Of a DNA stretch of 64,000 nucleotides, positions 51,301 through 63,243 are shown piece after piece. Position 1 is the first letter of the stretch; each line of letters begins with the position of its first letter. The stretch spans positions 744,001 through 808,000 of the forward strand of contig CAMRHE010000330.1 in NCBI GenBank assembly GCA_947044405.1, in the 5' to 3' direction. The notes beneath the pieces are model-generated. The model was given only the letters and a program-made list of their open reading frames with translations, ran no database searches and was not told where the DNA came from. Source of the stretch: Leptodactylus fallax (lineage: Eukaryota > Chordata > Amphibia > Anura > Leptodactylidae). Made by a program: the position numbers and the translations under genes.

Positions 51301-52044
51301 ATCTCAACTCTTTGGCTTTCACTTAGCCCTTTGGCAAAACGTGTCAGGGGCTTTAGTGTAGCATCTTAATAGAGTTTCTCCCTATCGTCTGTATTTACAT
51401 TGATACAGCCAGTATTGGACTATATTTGAAGATAAACCGAGCAAGTCTCATGAATACTTTGTGTGTATGTAGACTGCTATGTACAGGCTGGAATATATTT
51501 TCATACTTTATGAATTACACTGACAGACAGTTGCTCCTGATATAATATTTAGACAAGTTTAGATGGGGAGTTACCAACTTTTAATTTTCATTTATTTTAC
51601 ATGTATACTTGTAAATGCTTGGAGTATTTAATAAAAGTTATATCTTACACTTAGAATTTGGTGTGAAACGGTATTGACTACCATTTGGTTTTGTATGGCA
51701 GTATTATTTAACTAATGTGGATGTATTAATACACTGGTGTTAATATTTCAGCACTGTTTGGCGCTGTTATTTAGGCAATTTTATACCTTTATGCAGATGA
51801 TGGTATAATGCACATTAAATGGCATTATTATGTAGTCTGCGTGTGATATAGGATGGCCTTATTATGCATTTATTGTCATCATATTGACTAAATGTATCCA
51901 GTTACTAGGGAAGAATAAGCAGTTAATACGGTTTTTCTGAGAGAGCACGCCAGCGGCTGGTAGACAGAGTAGACAGGAGTTGGCTGGACGCACGCACCAA
52001 ACGACCAAGTACCCTCAGACTAATAATATGCAAGATTCAGTATT

Positions 52045-52182
52045 AGAACTAACATTCTGGCATCCCCTGAACAGGGAGGTCAGAGCCGCAACCTGTCAGA
52101 CTGCATAATATAGTAGGGTAGTATAGTTTGACAAGTTGTAGCCCTAACCATCCTGTTCAGGGGATACTGGAGTGTTAGTTCT
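52045..52182. repeat. 138-bp inverted-repeat element
   Basis: Arms AGAACTAACATTCTGGCATC + CCCTGAACAGG and CCTGTTCAGGGGATACTGG + AGTGTTAGTTCT pair over 31 bases with four mismatches. Confidence 0.7.
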
Positions 52183-52349
52183 CCTGGTCTGCTGAAAACC
52201 TCTACAAAAGGGCTTAAATGAGCTATCATATTAAGATATTAGATATATAGTAGTCATCCAGAATTTCATGTTATACTCATAATCATATGATAATGCATAT
52301 TAATATAACATGAAGACCAGGGAGACTAATATATTACACATATATTACA

Positions 52350-53617
52350 CAAGGCTAATTAAGACTTGTGGGGACCAGCTGTGTGGTATAATTACATATA
52401 TGTATAATATGAGCCTGAGGCAGGAAATAGTCCCTAAATTATGGAAATCTTCTTGTGTGGTACCAGTTCCAAAGAAACCTCACCCTATGGACCTCAACGA
52501 CTACAGACCTGTAGCACTGACATCCCACCTGATGAAGATCTTAGAGAGATTGGTTCTCACACATCTCCGCTCTCTAGTGAGCCCCGCTATGGACCCCCTC
52601 CAGTTTGCTTATCGGCCGGGCATTGGGGTAGATGATGCCATCATCCATCTTCTGCACAGGGCTCTGTCTCACCTGGAGAAACCAGGGAACACGGTGAGAA
52701 TAATGTTCTTTGATTTCTCCAGTGCTTTTAACACCATACAGCCCAGGTTATTGAGGGACAAGCTGGGCCTTGCTGGTGTGGACCACCACCTCTCCAACTG
52801 GATCCTAGATTACCTCACAAATCGACCTCAATACGTGAGAGCCCAAGACTGTGTGTCAGGTACCGTGATCTGTAATACGGGGGCACCTCAGGGTACGGTT
52901 CTCGCCCCTTTCCTCTTCACACTGTACACTGCAGATTTTAGGTGCAACTCATTTAGCTGCTACCTACAGAAGTATTCTGACGACTCTGCAGTAGTAGGCC
53001 TCATCACAGACGATGATGACAGGGAGTACAGAGAACTGAACTGTTTTTTTGTGGACTGGTGCCACCGGAACCACCTGAAGATTAACGCAGGGAAGACCAA
53101 GGAGATGGTGGTGGACTTCCGTAAAGGCAGATGCCCTCCTAAACCAGTGGACATCCTGGGGACGGGCATCGAGATTGTCAACACCTATAAGTACCTGGGT
53201 TTACTCCTTAATAATAAGCTGGACTGGGCAGATCACATGGAGGCCCTGTACAGGAAGGGCCACAGCAGGCTCTACCTGCTTAGGAAGCTGAGAGCCTTTG
53301 GAATCCGGGGGGCACTTCTTAGGACTTTCTTCAACTCGGTAGTGGCATCAGCCATCTTCTTTGGAGTGGCCTGCTGGGGGAGCAGTATATCAAACAGGGA
53401 CAGAAATAAACTTGACAAGCTGATTAGAAGGGCCAGCTCTGTCCTGGGGAGCCCACTGGACCCAGTGCAGGTGGTGGGTGACAGAAGGATACTGTCCGTG
53501 GTGAGCTCCATGCAGAAGAAGAAGTCCCATCCCATGCATGAGACTGTGATCGCGCTGAGCAGTACTGTCAGTGACCGACTGCTCCACCCTAGGTGTGAGA
53601 AGGAGCGCTATCGGAAG
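52350..53617 (+). pseudogene. LINE ORF2 fragment (RT), copy 2, 5' part
   Basis: Open frame from a 5'-truncated LINE. RT blocks in order: VPVPKKPHPMDLNDYRPVAL, LERLVLTHLRS, FDFSSAFNTIQP, NTGAPQGTVLAPFLFTLY, LQKYSDDSAVVGL (active-site YSDD), NTYKYLGLLLNNKLDW. Endonuclease and ORF1 are missing. The gene is cut at CGGAAG (53617) by a CR1 insertion and resumes at 58088 (TCTTTCCTCCCC). The ATG at 52310 lies upstream of the homology and is incidental. Confidence 0.87.
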
Positions 53618-53693
53618 TTTGTTTGTTTGTTTGTTTGAGTTGGAAGGGACCTCAAGGGCCATCGAGTCCAACCCCCTGCAAAAGCAGGAATTC

Positions 53694-56141
53694 CTAAAAC
53701 ATCCCAGCTATATACCTATCCAGTTTCCGCTTGAAGATTTCAATTGATGAAGAACTCACCACCTCCCGTGGCAGCCTATTCCACTCTCTCACTACCCTTA
53801 CTGTTAGAAAGTTTTTCCTAATGTCTAATCTGAATCTCCTTCCCCTTAGTTTCATCCCATTACTTCTCGTGCTTCCTTCTGCTAATGAGAATAGGGTAGA
53901 TCCCTCTGCACTGTGACAACCTTTCAGATATTTAAATACCGCTATTAAGTCTCCCCTTAGCCTTCTCTTCTGCAAACTAAGCAGTCCCAATTCTTTTAGC
54001 CTCTCCTCGTAGGACATGGTTTGTAGACCTTCCACCATTTTGGTTGCTCTTCTCTGGACCTGCTCCAATGAATCGATGTCTTTCTTAAACTGGGGCGCCC
54101 AGAACTGTACACAGTATTCCAGGTGGGGTCTGACCAGGGCAGAGTACAGCGGAATAATTACCTCTCTTGATCTAGCTACAATGCTCGTCTTGATACATCC
54201 TAGAATTTGGTTAGCCTTTTTAGCCACCGCACCGCACTGTTGACTCATGTTGAGTTTGCGATCTATTATTATGCCCAGATCCTTTTCCCCTGTACTCTCA
54301 CTTAGTACTACTCCTCCCATACTATATATGCTTCTTGCATTTCTGTTACCCAGATGTAGAACTTTGCATTTGTCCCTGTTGAATACCATTTTGTTCACCT
54401 CAGCCCATTGTTCCAGTGTATCTAAGTCCTTTTGGATGCACTCTCTCTCCTCTCTAGTGTTGGCCATTCCTCCTATCTTTGTATCATCTGCAAATTTTAT
54501 TAGTTCCCCATTAGCCCCATCATCCAGATCATTTATAAAAATATTAAAAAGTACTGGGCCCAGGACAGAGCCCTGCGGCACCCCGCTTTTTACTTTCTTC
54601 CAGTTTGATGTATAGCCATTTAGAATTACTCGTTGTGCCCGATCATTAAGCCAATTGTGAACCCACCTCACTGATATTTTATCAAAGCCATACTTGATCA
54701 TTTTTTCAATAAGAATGTTATGTGATACTTTATCAAAGGCCTTACTAAAGTCAAGATATACTATGTCCACTGCATTCCCCTGGTCCAACCATTCAGTGAC
54801 TTTATTATAGAAGGAAATAAGATTAGTCTGGCAAGATTTATTAGGCATAAAGCCGTGCTGGCTTTGATTAATTAAAGCCTTCCCATCCAGGTACCTAATT
54901 AAATGTTCTTTAACGATTTGTTCAAAGATTTTTCCTACTATCGAGGTCAGACTTACCGGCCTATAATTTCCTGGGTCGTCCCTATTCCCCTTTTTGTAGA
55001 TGGGGACCACATTTGCCCTTTTCCAATCTAGAGGGACCACTCCTGTCTCCCATGACTTATTAAAGATTATTGCAAGGGGTTCTGTTATTTCCTCTGCTAA
55101 TTCTTTTAAAACTCTAGGGTGTAAATCATCCGGTCCTGGGGACTTGGTTTCCTTAATCTTAGCTAAATGTTCTCTTACCAAACCTTCACTTATAATCAGC
55201 TTGGAGTCCTCATTCCCCTCATCACTATCACCATTAATGTTGATATTTCCATCCATTTCTTGGGAGAAGACGGATACAAAATATGAATTTAGTAACTCCA
55301 CTTGCTGATCCACCATGTTAACTTTTTCACCCTTTTCGTTCTTTAGGACTCCAATGGTTTCCTTCACTTTTCTTTTGCTCTTAACATATCCCCAAAAACC
55401 TTTTACATTACTCTTAACTTCTTTTGCAAGCTTCAATTCGTATTCAGCCTTGGCTTTTTTAATGCTTATCTTGCAGAGTCTGCAAACTGCTGTATACTCT
55501 CCCTTAGATATAGCTCCCATCTTCCACTTGTTGTAAGTTTCCTTTTTCTTTTTTAGTAGGTTATGTAATTTTTTGGTCATCCATCCTGGAGTTTTTAGGT
55601 GATTCCCATTTTTCTTGCTTCTAGGTATTGTTAGTTCCTGTGCATTAATGATTTCCCTACGGAAAATTTCCCACCCCTCATGTGCATTTTTGTGCTTAAG
55701 TAATTTTCGCCATGGAATTCTACTAACCCTTACCTTTAGGCCCCTAAAATCTGCCCTACTAAAATTGAGTCTTCTAGTCTTTGTCTTCTCAGGTCTTCTT
55801 CTTCTTACAACCCCAAACTCGAGTATAGCATGGTCGCTGAATCCCAATGTCCCTGCTACCCTTAATTCCTTAACCATGTCCTCCTTATTAGTTAAAACTA
55901 GGTCCAGAATGGATGTTCCTCTTGTGTTTTCTTCTACTAACTGGGCAATGAAATTGTCTGCTAGAGAGGATAAAAATTTGATAGAGCTTTTACTCGTAGC
56001 TGTGTGAGTTTCCCAATGAATATCTGGGTAATTAAAGTCTCCCATGATAACAATTTCAAATTTCTTCGAAAGCGTGGTCATTTGCTGTGAAAAAAATCTC
56101 ATCCCTGTCTTCTGTCTGTCCTGGTGGTCTATAATAAACAC
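53694..56141 (-). pseudogene. CR1 ORF2: endonuclease C-terminal part and reverse transcriptase
   Basis: 815-codon open frame, continuing ORF2 from 56589 after one frameshift. Endonuclease parts: MGDFNYPDIHWE and GFSDHAILEFGVV (catalytic Asp/His). RT parts: NVVPIYKKGNRDDPGNYRPV, VYLDFSKAFDKVSHNIL, SGVPQGSVLGPVLFNIFI, LIKFADDTKIGG (FADD active site), LVRPHLEYCVQFW. It ends at 53694 (DRYIAGMF). No other stop is visible. In a living copy this is the enzyme that nicks the target and copies the RNA into it. The many + strand frames here are antisense shadows. Confidence 0.92.
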
Positions 56142-56589
56142 CTATTATGATGTCCTTATCATTGTTTTTCCCCTGAATTGTTACCCAAATATTTTCCAAT
56201 AAGTTATCATTTTGTAAAACTGTGATTTCCGTGGAAATGTGATCTTTTTTAACATACAATGCAACTCCTCCCCCTCTTTTATTAGTTCTATTTTTTTTGA
56301 ATAAGTTGTATCCTTCCATCTGTATATTCCAATCATGCTTATCGTTCCACCAAGTTTCTGTAATACCAATGACATCATATTTTTCCTTCTGTATTATCAG
56401 TTCTAATTCTCCCTGTTTATTTCCCAAGCTTTGCGCATTTGTGTAAAAACATTTCAGATTGCGCTCTGGTACTTCCTTTTCCTTAATTTCCTTCTGAGTA
56501 TCCTGTCTTAGGTCCTCATTACCACATCTAGTAACCTTGTTTAGTATATCCTTTAGCTGCATGTTCTTGTCTTTCTTTTTACTTCCCAT
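56056..56589 (-). pseudogene. CR1 ORF2 N-terminal endonuclease part (before frameshift)
   Basis: ATG at 56589, 11 bases after the ORF1 stop. It reads LKCFYTNAQSLGNKQGELEL, DVIGITETWW (catalytic Glu), GGGVALYVKK, IIIGVYYRPPG. The two frames change at an A7 run on + (56090-56096), so one base lost or gained there explains the break. Confidence 0.9.
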
Positions 56590-56600
56590 CCCCTTCTCTT

Positions 56601-57618
56601 CTAGTTTAAAGCCCTCCTGATAAGTGTGGCAAGTCTTCTGGCAAATATGTGTTTCCCAGGCTTTGTGAGATGTATCCCATCTCTAGCAAGGAGTCCATCA
56701 TAGAAGTAATTCACTCCATGGTCCAGAAATCCAAATCCTTGCTCTCTACACCACTGCCGAAGCCACTTGTTTACCTCTAGTATTTTATTCCATCTCCTGA
56801 TACCATAACCATCAACTGGGAGAATTGATGAAAATACTACCTGCACATCCAGTTCCTTCACTTTCTTTCCTAGATTTTGAAAGTCTTTACGAATAGTTGG
56901 TAAATCATTTTTTGCCGTGTCGTTTGTACCCACATGTATCAGCAAAAATGGGTAGTTATCCTTAGAGCTGAAGAGGCATGGAATCCTATCGGCCACATCC
57001 CTAACTTTTGCTCCTGGGAAGCAGCATACTTCTCGTGCAGTTAAATCTGGCCTGCAGACTGCTGCCTCTGTGCCCCTTAGCAGTGAGTCGCCCATAACCA
57101 CTACTCTTCTTTTTTTTCCTCGCTACGCTATTTCTTGTTACTCCCTCTTGTCTCTGGGTGACTTTTGTTTCTTCTTTTGCTGATAGATTATTCTTATCAT
57201 TTTCATCAGTCTGCATAAGAGTTTCATATCGGTTACCTAGCTGTGTAAGTGGTGATGGCCTTGTGATCCTTTTGCATCTCTTGGTCACCTGTATCCATTT
57301 ATCTGTCTCTGTAGGTTCCCTCAAGTATTCTTCCCTTACTATATTTAGGAGGTTTGCTTCAGCCTCCACCACTGTAGGCTCTCTCATACTTTCTTCCCTT
57401 ACTATATTCAAGAGGCTTGCTTCTGCTTCATCAATAAAAACCTCACTTTCTTTGATGCCTCTCAACGTCTCTATTCTTTCTTCCAACCTCTGCACTTTAT
57501 CTTCTAAAAGGGCCACTAGTTTGCATTTCATACAGGTGAAGTTGTCTTTATGGTCAGGCAAATCTGTAAACATATAGCATATGCTGCAGCTTACCATGTG
57601 AGTTTTCTCCTCTTCCAT
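56601..57618 (-). pseudogene. CR1 ORF1: zinc finger, coiled coil, SGNH esterase; one frameshift
   Basis: ATG 57618-57616 (MEEEKTHMVSCSICYMF). N-terminal CX2C pairs (CSIC ... CMKC) suggest a small zinc finger. LVALLEDKVQRLEERIETLR is a likely coiled coil. The linker holds two similar units, SLLNIVREESMREPT and NLLNIVREEYLREPT. A T8 run on + (57110-57117) marks a one-base shift. The second frame (VMGDSLLRGTE, LIHVGTNDTAK, DGIHLTKPG) is an SGNH-type esterase with Ser, Asn and Asp/His blocks. ORF1 with an esterase domain is known for CR1; it acts with ORF2 in the RNA particle. Confidence 0.88.
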
Positions 57619-57718
57619 ATTCCTCTCTTCTGGCCGTGCTGGGCCGCTACTCACCGCCGTGAAACTCACTCCTGGCCCCACTGTTCTGGTCTGGGTGTCC
57701 GTGGCTCCTTCCCTTGTA

Positions 57719-57955
57719 GGCCGCACTGGGCCGCTGCCGCTGTTCACCGCTGTGCTGCCGCCCGGCAGTAAGCCGGCAGCTCTCTCCTGGCCGCACTGGG
57801 CCGCTGCCGCTGTTCACCGCTGTGCTGCCGCCCGGCAGTAAGCCGGCAGCTCTCTCCTGGCCGCACTGGGCCGCTGCCGCTGTTCACCGCTGTGCTGCCG
57901 CCCGGCAGTAAGCCGGCAGCTCTCTCCTGGCCGCACTGGGCCGCTGCCGCTGTGC
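57719..57955 (-). repeat. CR1 5' UTR tandem monomers, 70-bp unit, about 3.4 copies
   Basis: GGCCGCACTGGGCCGCTGCC begins units at 57719, 57789, 57859 and 57929 on +, spacing exactly 70. Units look identical over most of their length and are rich in CpG. A shorter repeat, CCGCACGCTGCTCACAGCTG, follows twice at 57963-58020. The position upstream of ORF1 suggests promoter monomers. Confidence 0.85.
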
Positions 57956-58087
57956 AAGCCCCTCCGCACGCTGCTCACAGCTGACTCTTCCCCCTGCTTC
58001 CGCACGCTGCTCACAGCTGTCTCTTCCCGCTCACGTGACTCACGTGATTATGTTGTGTAACACTATCTATCTATCTATCTATCTAAG

Positions 58088-58362
58088 TCTTTCCTCCCCA
58101 CTGCGGTTAGGCTGTACAACCAACACCGACCTAAGCGGAGATCATTACATACAGAGAACTGAAATATCTCTCTGCCTGTTAAATCCCCCCCCCCCCTCTG
58201 CTACTTCCTATCTGTCTGTCGGCTATCAATGTAATGCCTCTCACCTTGGAACATTCCTGTACATGTTGTATTTGTATCTGCTTATCTTTGCTGCTGTAAC
58301 ACACTGAATTTCCCCATTGTGGGACTATTAAAGGACTATTATTATTATTATTATTATTATAA
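58088..58362 (+). pseudogene. LINE copy 2, 3' part with (ATT)n tail
   Basis: Continues the copy 2 reading (TCTTTCCTCCCCACTGCGG, VRLYN-like), then a 3' UTR with TGAATTTCCCCATTGTGGGA and a run of ATT repeats ending at about 58362. Confidence 0.8.
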
Positions 58363-58448
58363 TTAGGGCCCATTCACATGGCCAAGAGATTTCACAGACT
58401 CTGTGTATAGGGAGATATTCTCCTCTGAAAACTCCACTGCTATTCATG

Positions 58449-58720
58449 TGTTTCCAGTAAGGGTGGGTTCACACTTGCACCGGATTCCGTCCGCCGCGAA
58501 TCTGACTGAAAATCTTGGAAAACTGTATAGGGACTGGATAGGGGAAGGTTTTCGATGCATTGCGTAAAAACCCATTCATTTGAATGGGGTTTTAAAGCAA
58601 TGCGCAGGTGTGCGCTTACACCCGCTGCGCCGCAAATCCGTTTTTTTTTCGTCGGAAACAAAGTCCTACATGTCCGACTTTGTTTCCGACGAAATAAACT
58701 GGTTTCTTCTACCATCTGCA
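58449..58720. repeat. MITE-like sequence with perfect 19-bp hairpin
   Basis: Starts GGGTTCACACTTGCACCGGA. Arms at 58647-58665 (TTTCGTCGGAAACAAAGTC) and 58676-58694 are exact reverse complements with a 10-base loop. Confidence 0.75.
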
Positions 58721-60470
58721 ATAAGGTTGCATGCACACAAATGTGAGCTTTGTCAGTGTACTGGCTGTGTAGTTCATAGCTAGCACATTGATCCATTATA
58801 TTCTAATGGACCCATACACACGCCCGTGTATTATCACGGCTCCATGTAACCACAGGTTCATGAACCCGTTTTGCAGCCTGGGCTCACTGAAGCACATTAA
58901 TGGGTCCATGGAGGCATGGGTGGCACACAGTTATCATCCATGTGCCATCTGTGCTGGTTTATCCAGAACCCGGCACATGCACATGTTTGGCTGCATGTAA
59001 CCTAAATCCAAGTCCAAGTCTGAGTCCAATTCCATGCCGACATCCTACAATATCACAAGTCTGATGGAGGGTTTTTGTGTACCATAGTTTACCTCAATAG
59101 TGTTCTCATTGGATCTGAATAAAATCACTTCTCATTGGTGTGCTCTTCCCTTGATTTTGATGTACACATTTGGATAAGAAGTGGTTGCCCCCCCCCCTTA
59201 TCTATGGGGAACTGGACTGCCCGATAACCCGATAACCCTTATATAACAGCAGAGGCAATGACTGGAGCTTGGTCACGGGAGAAGGACTGAAACATGGTCA
59301 AAGGCCAGTTTTACAGTGTAACGTCTAGTATCAGTCCTAGAGGTGCCTATGTATGTGCTGTTTCCATATAGTTTTGGCCACATTGTGTATAGACTTGTTT
59401 TATTATATTTAAGTGGACATGTTCTTTAATTCTGGACAAGTTACTCAGATTGACGAGGAAGAAACAAATATGCCACTAGGGGGCAGTACAGCTTGTACAC
59501 TATGTCCTATGACCTGTGCATGCAGCCAAGAAACAGCAGATCGTTCATATCCATAACAGACAGTCAGGATTAGTTGAAAAGTTACCATCACATTACTATT
59601 TTTGGTTAGTAAAGTATTGCGCATTCTAATAATGTGGTCCACTCCATGTACATGCTTACTACTAGATATAGAAAAATAAACTCCAAGCACTGTAAGGGTA
59701 TACCTGTGCTTGTCTGGTTTGTAAACTGCTGCTCAATTTATATGTGCTCAATGATTCCTATGGGTCCTTGCATACATGATATCTGGGTTACTGGGTTATA
59801 AATACCCTTTGCACTCAGTTGTTGTTGGTTCTCTGCACAAAATCAGCAATTCAGTCTCGAGTGTCACTTCCTTCATCTGTTGCAGAGCTGGAAATAGATT
59901 CCTTAATATCATTTTAGAATATTATTGTAATTGTTCTACAAATAAATTCACATCAAAATGCAGAGCAATCTGCGAGCAGTATGTTATGGAGCAGTAGGAG
60001 CTGAGCAGATTGATATACAGTATAGTTTTTAGGAAAAGATTCAGTGTAACTTGTATTTTATTAATTTACAGTAAAGCTCTGCTCATTCTGGGATTAAGTG
60101 GATGGTCCTAAACTTGCTTCCAGAGATGGTTATCAATCACTGATAGGACCCCTCAGGTTCCCTTTAAAGATAAACAGATAACACAATATTTAAACCAGAG
60201 TTTACATGGCATAACCCCCCACAAAAAAAACCCCAGATATCCCGATTCCAACCATACTACTCACCACTGTGGCCCTGTATGTGACCTTAAAGGATACTTC
60301 GCTTCTACACTCACCCATGATACTAGACTACAAAGGAATGAAGTGACCCGAACATCCACACAAATAGCTGCCACCACTCGCCACTTCCAGTACATAAGAT
60401 ACCAATATATTCAGACCACTCACATCTGCGCTCTCTGGCACTACACAGTGAAGTTCTAGCAAACAAAAGG
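58721..60470. other. No gene recognised
   Basis: A dispersed repeat (CATGCACACAAATGTGAGC ... CATCCATGTGCC, 58720-58965) and unassigned AT-rich DNA. No exon or RNA gene. Confidence 0.4.
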
Positions 60471-60476
60471 CTAAGG

Positions 60477-61080
60477 CAGGGTTCACACTACCGTTGGCTT
60501 CCGTTATGAAGGTGTCCGTTAACATAAAAAAAACAAACACCTATCATAACAGACATTAACGGACACTAACTGATGTTAATGTGTCCGTTTTTTTAACTGA
60601 TCCAATTAATGGATTAGTTAAAAAAAAACAGACACATTAGCATCAGTTAGCATCAGTTTGTGTCCGTTTTTTAACACTGTCCGTTTTTTTTTTTCCTACT
60701 TTCTGAGCATGCGCAGAAAAAAACGGACATAAAATAACGGACAATAACTGATGGCTATCAGTTATTGTCTGTTATAAGTCCATTACCCATAGACTTCAAT
60801 GTTAAAAAAATAACAGACACTTGCTGTCCGTCAAGAATCCGTTATTTCAAACTGACAAAAAAGTCCTGCATGTAGGATTTTTTGTCCGCGAAAAAAAAAC
60901 GAACTTCTGACGGATTGGGTGTAAACGGACACAAACGGACACAATTTAAAAACCCATTGAAATGAATGGAAATTTTAACGGATTTCTGACGATTCAGCTA
61001 GTGTCCGATGCTAAAATCTTGTAACGGACAATAGCAACGGACACTACTGATGGTCACCAACGGTAGTGTGAACGCCCCCT
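60477..61080. repeat. MITE family C, copy 2
   Basis: CAGGGTTCACACTACCGTTGG to CCAACGGTAGTGTGAACGCC, inverted ends nearly perfect. The interior is close to 14741-15334, with TCCGTT/AACGGA words. Confidence 0.85.
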
Positions 61081-61229
61081 AACAAAGCCAAGTGGTATTT
61101 TATCTCTTCAGGAGTGTGGGGACGCTTAGAGCCAAGGACAATCAGTGCTTACAGAAAAAGGATGTAATAAAAGACATAGCTACAACAAACTGAATACCAA
61201 ATAAAATAAGGAAATAAAATAAGGAACAG

Positions 61230-61930
61230 ACCTCTTACAAGCCTGGCTGTGGAGCCCGGCAGGAAGTTGGACAGACTACAAGCTGGTGTCAGGATTCTCT
61301 ATCCGGCTGCTGCACCTTTAACGTTACCTGGACAACCTGGGAAGCTTTTGCAGTTTCAGAGGCTTCCTGGCTTGGTCCAGTTAGCAGCAGAGGAGGCCTA
61401 TATAAGGCCACGCCCTCTTGACTCATGTGCGGACTATTAGCTCTGTTTGCTCTCGACTTTGTATTGATACTCCTATACTGATCTCTGGCTACGGTTTTGG
61501 ATTTCTCTCTGTCTATCGATTTGGTTTTGGCATTCCCGATTGGATTTGACTTTTGGCTTGTTTACTGGACCTGATTTCGTCTCTCGATTTGGTTCCTCGT
61601 TGCCCTCTTCAGCTGCTGACTTGCGTTTTGATGACCATTCTGTGTTCTCTGTCCCTGTGAGTAGTGTTTGGTTTCAGCTGCAGTGCATCTATTTGTTTTG
61701 GTGACAATTCCATTCTCCAGATTCAGCCAAAGTCCATCTCTTCTTGCGAGGAGCTCTGGTGAAGGCGTCTGGGGCCGGTCTTGGCTCGCAGAGGTGTGTT
61801 GCATTTAGGTAGCATATTCTACTGCTTGCAGTTGTCAGCCCATTTCTGCTGCTACTCACCTAAATCCTGTTCTTAACCAACCTTGTTATTGTGGCCTTGC
61901 ATCTGAATCCTAACAGCTGGGCAGCCTCTC
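61230..61930 (+). mobile_element. LTR-like sequence, unassigned
   Basis: GGAGGCCTATATAAGGCCAC at 61391-61410 contains a TATA-like box in a GGCC palindrome. Downstream is a run of degenerate GATTTGGTTTTGG/GATTGGATTTGAC phrases like those in amphibian LTRs. No TG...CA boundary or target duplication was found. Confidence 0.3.
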
Positions 61931-63129
61931 CTAGTATCTGACCAAGGTGGGTCCTTTTCATCAAAAATTTGTAGGGCTCCTAACTCAACCCACATCTCAA
62001 AGCCTCCCACCTTTGACTATTGCTATCTAATTACCTATTTTGGGAATATGGTATAACTCTGGGTGAGTACCTCATAGAGGTATGATATGCCTGGCCAGCG
62101 ATGCCAAAGGTATTTACAAGTCTAGGCATACCAAACATGAAGATAAAATCATCATCCCTTCCACAGATAGGCAATTTGACACGGTTTGGAATATTACTTG
62201 ATGGCAGAGATGCGTCCAAGTTCTCCAACCATTTATCTGTACAGTATACAGATGAATAAGAAACATTAATTATGACACTCATGCCTTTGATTTCATATTT
62301 TCCCTTTGTCTCATATACAGAGTTGTAGCCTGGAATACTTCCAGACTGAAAAGTTAGCCAAAGTCTGGGCTCTCTGCATTGATCTGTTAATTTGTTGTTT
62401 TTTATTTAATTAGCATCCTAGACATCAGCATCCTGAGCTGTGGATTGCAAATTGGAATTAACATATACATTAGACACACAACGAAACATAATCATTACAA
62501 TGAATGAAAACCATAACCAGACATAGCAATGAACAAAATTCATAACTCTCCACACTACAATTTACACACAATTCATCACATAAGAATTAAACAATAAAAT
62601 ATATGTACCAGAAATAGAGCCAAAAGGGATATATGCTCCCCTTCTCTTCTGCTAGGGTCACGTACAACCTACATGAATTAATACATAGATCCATGACTTC
62701 CTGAATTATGGATTATGCTACCAGGCTCTCAACAGGAGGAGATGGAAAAGAAGCCCCAATCCATTAATAAAATATATGGTTTTATATACATTTTCTTTAG
62801 GCACAAATGCTGTCAGAATATCAAAAGTTGCTTGACGATTTATACACGCTTAAACCCTCTTTCACACTCACTGGCAGTCTAGTAGCACCACAGTACAGTA
62901 CCACATGTCCTGCCTTTTACAGGTGATGATACACTTTACTTTTCTGGTACATTGGCTCAGATTTACTGTTGTGGTTACGACTAAACACTGATGTAAAAGT
63001 GGTGCAAATTGGCCTGTATAGCTTGAGCTAAACCTTTTCCGACTTGTTAGACATGTGGGCATGACTTCTCAGAGAAAGGGGGTGTGGCCTAAATGTGCCA
63101 AAATTATGTTGTAAAATTTTGTCTCACAG
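61931..63129. other. No gene recognised
   Basis: AT-rich DNA with short unsupported frames. Confidence 0.4.
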
Positions 63130-63243
63130 TAAGCCAGCTAAAATATGGTATATACTTAAACTAGACAGTCTAAAGATACACCAGGTTTATCAACCAGTAT
63201 CAGCCACTGTGATAAACCTGGTGTATTTTTAGACTGCTTAAAG
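63130..63243. repeat. Palindromic MITE end
   Basis: AGACAGTCTAAAGATACACC and GGTTTATCAACC at the left are mirrored by GATAAACCTGGTGTATTTTT and AGACTGCTTAA at the right. Confidence 0.6.

Larger units (their letters stand above)
53618..58062 (-). mobile_element. Near-full-length CR1 LINE inserted in another LINE
   Basis: Minus orientation, about 4.4 kb: tandem-repeat 5' UTR, ORF1, ORF2, short 3' UTR ending in CCTTGAGGTCCCTTCCAACTC and (AAAC)4. The 3' end is at 53618. The 5' end is close to the CTAT repeat at 58063-58084; the host LINE shows AAG on both sides. Confidence 0.87.

Noticed and set aside
55000..56007. Several + frames of 70-130 codons
   Set aside because: Antisense shadows of CR1 ORF2.
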